A DNA stretch of 64,000 nt from Siphonodentalium dalli (Eukaryota > Mollusca > Scaphopoda > Gadilida > Siphonodentaliidae), in assembly GCA_032622095.1 (NCBI GenBank), contig CP136066.1:100711319-100775318 (forward strand), written 5' to 3'. Positions 25,701 through 37,700 of this stretch are shown here, one piece after another. The notes beneath the pieces were generated by a model. The model saw only the letters and a program-made list of their open reading frames with translations. It was not told the DNA's origin and did no database searches. The translations under genes were made by a program, and so were the position numbers. How positions within the stretch are numbered: position 1 is the first letter of the stretch; every line of letters starts with the position of its first letter.

Positions 25701-28700
25701 CTTTTTTTTGTCAAATTGGCGCGGTTTACACGATCAAATGTCGATTTTCTTTACAATTATAGGTTACAAGCAACTAATTATATAGAGTTACGCTTCTTGA
25801 ATTTGTGTAGGGAAACTCGAGTCAGCATAAAAAAAAAATCTGGCTGCTGATTGGTTGATTATCATTGAGGGAAATATACCTAATCGGGAACAGAAAATCA
25901 TAGCCTACGTAAATATGGCGATCATGTGTGTCTAGATCTCCAGGAAGAGTCTAGTGGTGTCCAGAAGTTACGGAAGGGGTCTGGGTATTTTTATGCTGCT
26001 GATTTTTGTGCAGTAAATGGGGTAGTTGTGGAAATGCAAGATTATCGTTTGAAAACAATACCGAAAAGGGCGCATTTGTTGTCACATACTGGTGCAGAGG
26101 GTGACGTTCTAATGGAAAATTGACCACTTGAAGTTCAAATAGGCTTAACCCATGGCCGGCGGGACTTTTAGTTAACACTGTCGCCTATGGAAAATAATTA
26201 GTTGTGTGTAACCTATAGGCAGAAAACTCACATTTTTCAAATATCGTTCAGGTAAGCGAATTTAGAAGCACTGATAAACAAAGACTGTCTCGTTTTGTTG
26301 AGCTATGGTATTTTTACGCCCTACCGAATCATTTTCAGATTATGCGAGACATGTATTAACCCTCTGTCGCCGCAACTTCAACTTTTTCTGGAGGCGAAAT
26401 TTTATGAAAATCATCAATTTTGTGCATATGGGTGGACCTTTAATGTTCAAATAACACAATCGAGGTGATGAAAGTTTCTTTAATAGGAATTCGACTCAAA
26501 CTCCTAAAAAATACTGAAATTTAAAGGGACATCCACCTATCATTGAACCAAATCATAGTCGGATGATGAAATTTTGAGGGGGGGGGGGTGTCTATTTCAA
26601 ATCTAATTAAACATTGTACTGTTAAAAATTAGATAAATTCCGTAAAGCGTATGGTAGATATACTTCACTAGTTTTCAAAACTTATACATAGGCATTTCTA
26701 TCGTGTGTATTATGCACGCGAGTCGATTTTTACAAATTAAATTATGATGAAAAACCCTGAAATTTGGGTGTGGTCAGATTTCTGGTCATAATATTCCCAT
26801 TAGTGAGTGGATGGACATGGGACATGCGACACTGTACAGTATATATGTCTATGACAAGAATGACATAAGACATTAGTATCTTTTCTACTAAACTGTGCTT
26901 CTAGAGTTATAAGGAATCGATTATTGGTGTTATTTCTTACCCCAAAAAAATGATTAATTTTAAAACGGGGTATGTGGCTTAAAGTGCAATTGGGAGATAA
27001 TAGGATGTTCAATGACTCCTATATTTCTATCGTATCACAGTAAAGCTTTTTTTGTCAAATTGGCGCGGTTTACACGATCAAATGTCGATTTTCTTTACAA
27101 TTATAGGTTACAAGCAACTAATTATATAGAGTTACCCTTCTTGAATTTGTGTAGGGAAACTCGAGTCAGCATGAAAACAAATCTGGCTGCTGATTGGTTG
27201 ATTATCATTGAGGGAAATATACCTAATCGGGAACAGAAAATCATAGCCTACGTAAATATGGCGATCATGTATGTCTAGATCTCCAGGAAGAGTCTAGTGG
27301 TGTCCAGAAGTTACGGAAGGGGTCTGGATATTTGTATGCTGCTGATTTTTGTGCAGTAAATGGGGTAGTTGTGGAAATGCAAGATTATCGTTTGAAAACA
27401 ATACCGAAAAGGGCGCTTTTGTTGTCACATACTGGTGCAGAGGGTGACGTTCTAATGGAAAATTGACCACTTGAAGTTCAAATAGGCTTAACCCATGGCC
27501 GGCGGGACTTTTAGTTAACACTGTCGCCTATGGAAAATAATTAGTTGTGTGTAACCTATAGGCAGAAAACTCACATTTTTCAAATATCGTTCAGGGAAGC
27601 GAATTTAGAAGCACTGATAAACAAAGACTGTCTCGTTTTGTTGAGCTATGGTATTTTTACGCCCTACCGAATCATTTTCAGATTATGCGAGACATTTATT
27701 AACCCTCTGTCGCCGCAACTTCAACTTTTTCTGGAGGCGAAATTTTATGAAAATCATCAATTTTGTGCATATGGGTGGACCTTTAATGTTCAAATAACAC
27801 AATCGAGGTGATGAAAGTTTCTTTAATAGGAATTCGACTCAAACTCCTAAAAAAATACTGAAATTTAAAGGGACATCCACCTATCATTGAACCAAATCAT
27901 AGTCGGATGATGAAATTTTGAGGGGGGGGGGGGGGGGGGTCTATTTCAAATCTAATTAAACATTGTACTGTTAAAAATTAGATAAATTCCGTAAAGAGTA
28001 TGGTAGATATACTTCACTAGTTTTCAAAACTTATACATAGGCATTTCTATCGTGTGTGTTATGCACGCGAGTCGATTTTTTACAAATTAAATTATGATGA
28101 AAAACCCTGAAATTTGGGTGTGGTCAGATTTCTGGTCATAATATTCCCATTAGTGAGTGGATGGACATGGGACATGCGACACTGTACAGTATATATGTCT
28201 ATGACAAGAATGACATAAGATATTAGTATCTTTTCTACTAAACTGTGCTTCCAGAGTTATAAGGAATCGATTATTGGTGTTATTTCTTACCCCAAAAAAA
28301 TGATTAATTTTAAAACGGGGTATATGGCTTAAAGTGCAATTGGGAGATAATAGGATGTTCAATGACTCCTATATTTCTATCGTATCACAGTAAAGCTTTT
28401 TTTGTCAAATTGGCGCGGTTTACACGATCAAATGTCGATTTTCTTTACAATTATAGGTTACAAGCAACTAATTATATAGAGTTACGCTTCTTGAATTTGT
28501 GTAGGGAAACTCGAGTCAGCATAAAAAAAAAATCTGGCTGCTGATTGGTTGATTATCATTGAGGGAAATATACCTAATCGGGAACAGAAAATCATAGCCT
28601 ACGTAAATATGGCGATCATGTGTGTCTAGATCTCCAGGAAGAGTCTAGTGGTGTCCAGAAGTTACGGAAGGGGTCTGGGTATTTTTATGCTGCTGATTTT

Positions 28701-31700
28701 TGTGCAGTAAATGGGGTAGTTGTGGAAATGCAAGATTATCGTTTGAAAACAATACCGAAAAGGGCGCATTTGTTGTCACATACTGGTGCAGAGGGTGACG
28801 TTCTAATGGAAAATTGACCACTTGAAGTTCAAATAGGCTTAACCCATGGCCGGCGGGACTTTTAGTTAACACTGTCGCCTATGGAAAATAATTAGTTGTG
28901 TGTAACCTATAGGCAGAAAACTCACATTTTTCAAATATCGTTCAGGTAAGCGAATTTAGAAGCACTGATAAACAAAGACTGTCTCGTTTTGTTGAGCTAT
29001 GGTATTTTTACGCCCTACCGAATCATTTTCAGATTATGCGAGACATGTATTAACCCTCTGTCGCCGCAACTTCAACTTTTTCTGGAGGCGAAATTTTATG
29101 AAAATCATCAATTTTGTGCATATGGGTGGACCTTTAATGTTCAAATAACACAATCGAGGTGATGAAAGTTTCTTTAATAGGAATTCGACTCAAACTCCTA
29201 AAAAATACTGAAATTTAAAGGGACATCCACCTATCATTGAACCAAATCATAGTCGGATGATGAAATTTTGAGGGGGGGGGGTGTCTATTTCAAATCTAAT
29301 TAAACATTGTACTGTTAAAAATTAGATAAATTCCGTAAAGCGTATGGTAGATATACTTCACTAGTTTTCAAAACTTATACATAGGCATTTCTATCGTGTG
29401 TATTATGCACGCGAGTCGATTTTTACAAATTAAATTATGATGAAAAAACCCTGAAATTTGGGTGTGGTCAGATTTCTGGTCATAATATTCCCATTAGTGA
29501 GTGGATGGACATGGGACATGCGACACTGTACAGTATATATGTCTATGACAAGAATGACATAAGACATTAGTATCTTTTCTACTAAACTGTGCTTCTAGAG
29601 TTATAAGGAATCGATTATTGGTGTTATTTCTTACCCCGAAAAAAATGATTAATTTTAAAACGGGGTATGTGGCTTAAAGTGCAATTGGGAGATAATAGGA
29701 TGTTCAATGACTCCTATATTTCTATCGTATCACAGTAAAGCTTTTTTTTGTCAAATTGGCGCGGTTTTACACGATCAAATGTCGATTTTCTTTACAATTA
29801 TAGGTTACAAGCAACTAATTATATAGAGTTACCCTTCTTGAATTTGTGTAGGGAAACTCGAGTCAGCATGAAACAAATCTGGCTGCTGATTGGTTGATTA
29901 TCATTGAGGGAAATATACCTAATCGGGAACAGAAAATCATAGCCTACGTAAATATGGCGATCTTGTATGTCTAGATCTCCAGGAAGAGTCTAGTGGTGTC
30001 CAGAAGTTACGGAAGGGGTCTGGATATTTGTATGCTGCTGATTTTTGTGCAGTAAATGGGGTAGTTGTGGAAATGCAAGATTATCGTTTGAAAACAATAC
30101 CGAAAAGGGCGCTTTTGTTGTCACATACTGGTGCAGAGGGTGACGTTCTAATGGAAAATTGACTACTTGAAGTTCAAATAGGCTTAACCCATGGCCGGCG
30201 GGACTTTTAGTTAACACTGTCGCCTATGGAAAATAATTAGTTGTGTGTAACCTATAGGCAGAAAACTCACATTTTTCAAATATCGTTCAGGGAAGCGAAT
30301 TTAGAAGCACTGATAAACAAAGACTGTCTCGTTTTGTTGAGCTATGGTATTTTTTACGCCCTACCGAATCATTTTCAGATTATGCGAGACATTTATTAAC
30401 CCTCTGTCGCCGCAACTTCAACTTTTTCTGGAGGCGAAATTTTATGAAAATCATCAATTTTGTGCATATGGGTGGACCTTTAATGTTCAAATAACACAAT
30501 CGAGGTGATGAAAGTTTCTTTAATAGGAATTCGACTCAAACTCCTAAAAAATACTGAAATTTAAAGGGACATCCACCTATCATTGAACCAAATCATAGTC
30601 GGATGATGAAATTTTGAGGGGGGGGGGGGTGTCTATTTCAAATCTAATTAAACATTGTACTGTTAAAAATTAGATAAATTCCGTAAAGCGTATGGTAGAT
30701 ATACTTCACTAGTTTTCAAAACTTATACATAGGCATTTCTATCGTGTGTATTATGCACGCGAGTCGATTTTTACAAATTAAATTATGATGAAAAACCCTG
30801 AAATTTGGGTGTGGTCAGATTTCTGGTCATAATATTCCCATTAGTGAGTGGATGGACATGGGACATGCGACACTGTACAGTATATATGTCTATGACAAGA
30901 ATGACATAAGACATTAGTATCTTTTCTACTAAACTGTGCTTCCAGAGTTATAAGGAATCGATTATTGGTGTTATTTCTTACCCCAAAAAAATGATTAATT
31001 TTAAAACGGGGTATGTGGCTTAAAGTGCAATTGGGAGATAATAGGATGTTCAATGACTCCTATATTTCTATCGTATCACAGTAAAGCTTTTTTTGTCAAA
31101 TTGGCGCGGTTTACACGATCAAATGTCGATTTTCTTTACAATTATAGGTTACAAGCAACTAATTATATAGAGTTACCCTTCTTGAATTTGTGTAGGGAAA
31201 CTCGAGTCAGCATGAAAACAAATCTGGCTGCTGATTGGTTGATTATCATTGAGGGAAATATACCTAATCGGGAACAGAAAATCATAGCCTACGTAAATAT
31301 GGCAATCATGTATGTCTAGATCTCCAAGAAGAGTCTAGTGGTGTCCAGAAGTTACGGAAGGGGTCTGGGTATTTTTATGCTGCTGATTTTTGTGCAGTAA
31401 ATGGGGTAGTTGTGGAAATGCAAGATTATCGTTTGAAAACAATACCGAAAAGGACGCTTTTTTGTTGTCACATACTGGTGCAGAGGGTGACGTTCTAATG
31501 GAAAATTGACCACTTGAAGTTCAAATAGGCTTAACCCATGGCCGGCGGGACTTTTAGTTAACACTGACGCCTATGGAACATAATTAGTTGTGTGTAACCT
31601 AGACGTCGGTCGGATCTCAAGCTATAAAGATCAGTTCGCTGCCATGTCCTGGCATTTTAAACAGGTTTACGCTGGTAGTGCATAGCATTGTATTGATTGG

Positions 31701-34700
31701 GTACGACATCAAATCGAATCTCGAATATTCGCAAGAAACGATATAGTTGATAAATACGTTAAGTTTACTTTTATACATTTACGAACTTATATGCCACGGA
31801 AATACTAATACAAGCCATACAATTTAGAAACATCTGGAACGACAATTATAGAGCGTTCATTGCGCTACGTTATTTTTAAGAGTACAAAACATGGAGATCG
31901 GTATTTTGGGTATTTATCGGCCTATCATATCCCTCCTTCGAAAGTACATGGACATAATTAGGATGTTCAAATAAGCCGTATACAAGAACGATGTGCGCCC
32001 ATGTCTGTATATACGCGTGCCACATCCCTGGCCGCACTATTGCATCAGAAATTATTTCATCATACGATGCACGAAAACAGGCATGATTTGTTAGTAGGAC
32101 AGTCGTACTTAGCATGCTGACGAGATCATTCGATGCTGGTTCTCGGGAAAACACGAAGTCAAACCAGTGCAGTGATATAAAGTTTATAGTTTGTTTGCAT
32201 GGTACACTACATGCACTGGTCATGATATATGAAAACTACCTTTAGTGACGAGCCGTTGACAACCTGGCCAATAACATCGTCACATGATTTTGGAAAAGCA
32301 GGTCACCATTTTCCAATATAAGCGACCAGAATTTTTCTCTCATTCAGTCTCGTTCAGTCGTCTAAGTTCCAAAGTGACTCCGCCCCTTTGATAACTAACT
32401 GATCCCAATGAAAGAAGACCTGAGAAGCCAGCACCGGCTATCTAGTACTGCCTAGCGAAGTTATGTTCAATTAAAGACATCAACAGATATATGGTTCCAT
32501 GAGTTGTCTTGACCAAACAAAAAAATTAAACAACGTGAAGTCCGGAAGACCTATCTCCATCTCCAACGTACATGTAGGTTCTGCCACACCATATCCGTTT
32601 AACCCTTTCTATAATAAAGCATCATTTCATGATGACGAGTAGTTATCCAATAGGAAATGTTCAGATAATAAGTTCAACAAACGACAATATAATATAGGTC
32701 GTTTGTTGAACTTATTATCTAACACTTCCCTCACTAAATACAACTCCTTCTGTACTGTTATGTATCTGTCGTGTGTTTATATCTTATATTATCTATACTT
32801 CCCTGCAAATCAATAATAGATCTGTCCGCTGTACACTTTATACCTGACTGCAAGAATCCATTTAGTATAGAAAGGGATAAGATATGACTGGCATACAAAC
32901 CGAAACCAAACACTCACCCGAATTCAATCTGCCCATCATTATTTATGTCCAATCTCTTCATCAGAAGATCGATTTGTTTATCGGTCAGATCTATATTTGC
33001 TTTCTGAAATAAATGTGTAAAAAGGAGCAGTCAAATCAATTTGTTGTGCTAAAGCACTATTGCAGCCGTAAACCTGGTATCACAAACCCGGAGGGTGTCA
33101 CCAGCATCGGAGAAATGTTTATTTTTTAAAATTAACCTACACGTATCCTCACTCAGATGATTGGATTTATCGCACAGTTGATTTGATTTAAACATATTTT
33201 ATTGTATATCAATTATATACATGGGGATTGGGACATAAGTTTTGTCGACTTTGTGACGTCCCTCTCCCGCACAAAAGGTATAACATAACATTTAAACAAG
33301 ATGACAAGATGAAATTGTGAATATTTAAGCAGGGAAACAGATGTGAATATTTGTACAGAGTGTGCTATGAGTGGAGTTTTATTGTGTCCAGTTTTACCCT
33401 CACGTTGTCATAAGTTGTGTCTAAAAAGGCCGGGCATTTAAATTTTTAATTGTTTTCAATGACAGGTTGACATAACAGAGAAAAATATATGATCGAAATT
33501 ACCCAAAACGTTTAGTTGCAGTAATCAACTATCAACTATGTGATTATTTTGCATGTTACTCTTTAAGTCGCTACAATAGTTTCGGATTTACAATGGTTCA
33601 CACTAACATTCCGATGACCTGTTCTATAAAGTGGATAGGGTTTTGGAGCAGGGGCGATTATGTTTAGGTGAGTTTTAAAATCGGATATATTTTCAGAATC
33701 TATGACAAACGAAGGGAGTTTATTCCACTCATGGGTTGTGTTGAGGAAGAATGATTTCCTATAATGTGCGGTTGTCCAGTGGTACGAGTAGAAAACACGC
33801 GGTTGTCTAAAGTTGTACCGGTTGTTTGATACATATGCTGCCCGGGCTGGTAGAAGTAGGGTGAGATATTCTGGAGTTTCTTCACTAGTTATTTTAAAAA
33901 GTGTTTGTATGTGGTGTTTCTCCCTGCGCTCCCTAAGGTTGGACCACCCCACTTCGAGTAAAACATTTGTATTGGAGACAGAGCGGGTTAACCCGGTCAC
34001 TATTCTGGCGGCGTCCACGTGTATACGTTCAAGTTTGTCCATCCAGTATTGTGATGCACAGTCCCAAACTACATCTGCATAATCCATTATTGGCAGAACG
34101 TAAGTTTTGTAAAAAAATTCTAACGTGTTTGCACTTTAGCTGTATTTGAATCTTCTTAGTTGTGAGATGCGGGACGAAACTCTCTTAATTATATTATTAA
34201 TGTGATCGTTCCAGTCTAAATTTGATTGAATTTCAACACCAAGGTGTGTATGTGACGTTTCGAAAGAGATGTTTTGGTCTTGGAATACAAGTGTGGGGTT
34301 CGTTTGTTTGCCCGATAACGAGAAAGATATTGCTTTGGTTTTCGATGGATTGAAATTTACCAGCCATTTGCGCGCCCAATTTGATCTTGATTCTAGGTCT
34401 TGATTTAGATCGAATTCAAGGATGGTCAGGTCGTAATGAGATGCGATAATGCATGTGTCGTCGGCGTACATTCTAGTTGTTGAGATAAGGTTATCCGGGA
34501 GATCATTTATGTAGGATAAGAACAGAAAAGGTCCGAGTATTGACACTTGAGGCACTCCAGCGGGGACCAATTTGAACTCGGAGTATGTATTATTCACCAA
34601 GACTCTTTGTTGTCTGTTAAAAAGATAGTCCTCCAACCAAATGGACAGCTGACCAGAAATTCCATACTTGTCTAATTTATGTATCAAACCCTTATGCCAG

Positions 34701-37700
34701 ACCCCCTCGAACGCATTTGAGATATCACAAAAAAATAGCACAGGTGTTCAAGTTGTTGTCGAGGCTCTGACATAAGTTATGATACATATCCAGATGATAT
34801 TATACATTAATATATTTGAGTACCGTTTTTTCGAAAACTTTTCCAAGGATAGGTAGAAGTGAAATTGGGCGATAATTTAAACGGTCCGTGTGATCTCCTT
34901 TTTTAAATATTGGTATTACGTTAGCTTTCTTCCAGTTCGACGAAAATTTGCCCATATTTAGCGATTTCTTGAAGAGTAATAGAAGCGAAGTGGCAACAGC
35001 AGTTGCCGTTCCTTTCAACATTTTATCATTAATTCCATCGTAGCCCTGAGCTTTATTTGTTTTGAGGTTTTCGATTACTGTAACAATATCTGCGTGTGAA
35101 ATGGGAATATCGGTGAGTTTATTGCCGCACCTGAGAGGAAAATCTGGTAGTTGATGTCCTATATCTTTTATAGATGAATATTGGATAAAGTTTGCGTTCA
35201 GAAGTCTAGCTTTATCGATGTCATTGCTGGCGTAAGAAACTCCATTTGATATGACTTCGCCGTTAGCCGAATAAAGTGGTGGTATTTTGTTTGTTTTCTT
35301 TTTGTTCAATAGGTAATTGATGATTTGCCAAAAATCTCTAGATGATGGCGAGTCATTAACTCTTTCATCGATATGTTCTTCGAATTTTGCTTTCTCATGT
35401 TTTTTCATGTTGTTTACTCTTTTTCCTGATTTTTTGTATTTTTTCCAGTTTAGATCGGTACTACGTTTGAGTGCAAACGATCTGAATCTATTGCGTTTCC
35501 GTAGCTCTCGACGAATGTCTGAGTTGAACCAGATTTTGTCTTTAGTTCGAATAGTGACTGTCGAGGTCGGGATGGTTTCGTGCATAATTTCAAGGAATTT
35601 ATCATAAAATACTGCTACAGTTGTGCCAACGTCCGCCGTTGGTCGGAGGAGACTATCCCAATTTATATCATTTATTAAGGAGGTAGCCCTACTGAAGTCG
35701 GTGTGTTTATAGTTCCAAATAGTTCTTTGGAAGGATGGGGTGGCACAGTTGTCGTAAGAAAGAGCCGCATAGACACCATAGTGATCTGATACTTCGAAAT
35801 CTATAATATCTGCATCACTGACACTTAGATCTCCACATAATTGGGCCAAGTAAGGTCTGAGAGTCTTCGGTAACTCTTGTTGGAGTTTTAATCACATTTC
35901 TAATGGAGTAATAATCGATAATTGTGCTTAGTTTGGAATTGGGGTCCAACATATTAGAGTTAAAGTCACCAAGCATGACCATATTTGGTGTAATTTCCAG
36001 AGCTTCATGAATTGCGTTGTCGAAAAGATTCCAGTAATTTGTAGCACAAAACGCATCGGACCGGTATGATAATGCCAAGATGATATGACATCTTGTCGAC
36101 TGGATATCGAACCACATTATGGACGAATCAAATTATAGGCCTTCCCGACGGGAGTATACTAAGTGTTCTGCAAAATATATGCATATACCACCGCCATATT
36201 GATCACGATCTTCTCGGATGGGGGTTCTAAAGCCATATGTTAGTAAATTTTCAGAGGGATATGTGACATCAAGATGTGTTTCGGTAAAACATAGGACATC
36301 ATATTCACTGATAAGATCTTTTACCTTGTCGAGTTTGTTTCTAATACTTCGAATGTTTTGGTGGTATAATGTCAGGGTGCCCAGATCGTGGCTATTTGAT
36401 TTGTTGTTTCGATTGACATTCCTTGCACCGTCGATATGTGTTGGGCCTGCGTTGGGATGGACCGTACCGGACAGCACAAGTAGAATGGAAATAACCAATA
36501 AGATTAATGGGAGTCGTATGCTCACACCTCTTAGAGTGGTATGCCTCTGTTTATGCTTGCTCTGTGACGGCCAAATTAGTTTCTTATTTATATCAAAAAG
36601 TTCCGTGGCCGTGCGATGCTGTATAGCTGACGTACCCGTATTATTTGCCGGGCACACCAGAGAATTTTCCGGGCACACCAGAGAATTTGCCGGGCACACC
36701 AGAGAAATTGATGATATCAAGCCTTGAAATAGTGTGTCTGTCATTTCAGAATGAGGTAACCAGATGGTGAATTTAGTGACGCTATCTCGTTCACCAAATT
36801 CACCCTCTGGGAACCTCATTCTGCTGAGACCTCAGCTGTTATAAGAGACCTACATGATCATATTGATGTTCCCATTTGAAGGTGGTGATGCTCACCCATT
36901 AATACCTTGATTATTCATTTTATCTTCTGCAAACTAGGGGATATAGAAACTGAAAAGAAGGGGAAAAGTAAATAAAAACAATGTTAATTTGAGACTATAT
37001 ATACTTCCCAGAACATCAGGCCTAAGAAGAATGAGAATTCACCATCTGGGGACATCATCCTTCAAATGACATACACACTATTTCAAGGCTGGGATGATAT
37101 GAACTATTTCATATATGATTTCATGAAGAGCTATGACTATTCAAAGGGACATCGCATATCGCTTGCTCACATCCCGGTGCATTTAATAAATTTCCGGCTT
37201 ATTCCCGAGTTTATAATAAATAATAGACACGTGTTGACACTAGGAAACTCGTTGGATAAACAATTATCCACAACCGAAGGTGGAGATTGTGCATATGAAT
37301 AAGAATATATGTTCCAGTAATCTTAAATTCCTCTATAACCTATAACTCAGATTTGGTGACATCTCATTGCAGCATCATATCGTTGTGACACATTAGCGAA
37401 CACAGCACCGTATATATCCCTCAATAAAATACTCACCACTGTATATATTAATTTCTTGAAGTACATATATGTATCACTGCTTATATATATTTGTATAACT
37501 TCTGTGTTCATTACCTTAGTTCCATTCCGTATTTCCTCCTTGGACAAAGAGAAGTCTCTATCCTTGTCAAAAGTTTTCACCAAATCTATCAGTCGGTACC
37601 CCTTTTTCTGCACATAGTTCTTGAGCTCTTCCATCGGATCGTGATCGGAATCGTCGCTTGGGCCGTCAAAAAGAAACCTTTTAGTATCCTGAATAACACC

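Larger units (their letters stand above)
33181..36720 (-). mobile_element. Decayed CR1-like non-LTR retrotransposon
   Basis: Minus-strand element with an apurinic-type endonuclease, a reverse transcriptase and a 3' UTR ending in AATAAAATATG and a short AAATC-type tail near 33181. Motifs: NIRSIRNKLDKV and CFTETHL (endonuclease), MLGDFN, SDHYGVY, NYRPISLLPILGKVFEK (RT entry), FCDISNAFEGVWHKGL (motif A), VPQVSILGP (motif B) and MYADD (motif C). It lies in intron 9 of the host gene, in the same orientation. Its 5' boundary is set near 36720, where an unrelated hairpin repeat begins. CR1/L2-group placement comes from motif style and is not phylogenetically tested. Confidence 0.9.
33563..36720 (-). 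pseudogene. Endonuclease/reverse-transcriptase ORF of the CR1-like element, broken
   Basis: Four lesions are visible. (1) An in-frame TAA at about 36133, between SRREGL and FDSSIMWFDIQ. (2) A frameshift near 35840, between the endonuclease segments ending TEDSQTLLG and starting SVSDADII. (3) A loss of sequence at about 34742-34799, between KVFEKTVLKY and motif A, where other elements have a few dozen extra residues. (4) An in-frame TAA near 34136, after RRFKYS, before YKTYVLPIMDYADVVWD. Motif B has PQV in place of PQG, while the YADD catalytic pair survives. The element cannot make an intact protein. Confidence 0.88.

Noticed and set aside
20569-31564. Recurring open frames of 60-88 codons on both strands in every satellite unit
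   Set aside because: They recur because the units are nearly identical. Overlapping frames on both strands, no recognisable motif and loss in units with single-base indels argue against coding.
20379-31600. Reading X-Y-X as an ordinary LTR retrotransposon
   Set aside because: X lacks TG...CA ends, no primer-binding site follows X, no clear polypurine tract precedes it, and Y has no gag or pol. Kept only as one model.
31876-32223. 115-codon minus-strand frame as the last LRRC74-like exon
   Set aside because: No acceptor in the right phase, no Glu for EF loop position 12 and no family resemblance. 19613-19700 fits all three.
37066-37302. 78-codon plus-strand frame upstream of the LINE
   Set aside because: It begins inside the inverted copy of the hairpin repeat and has no recognisable domain.
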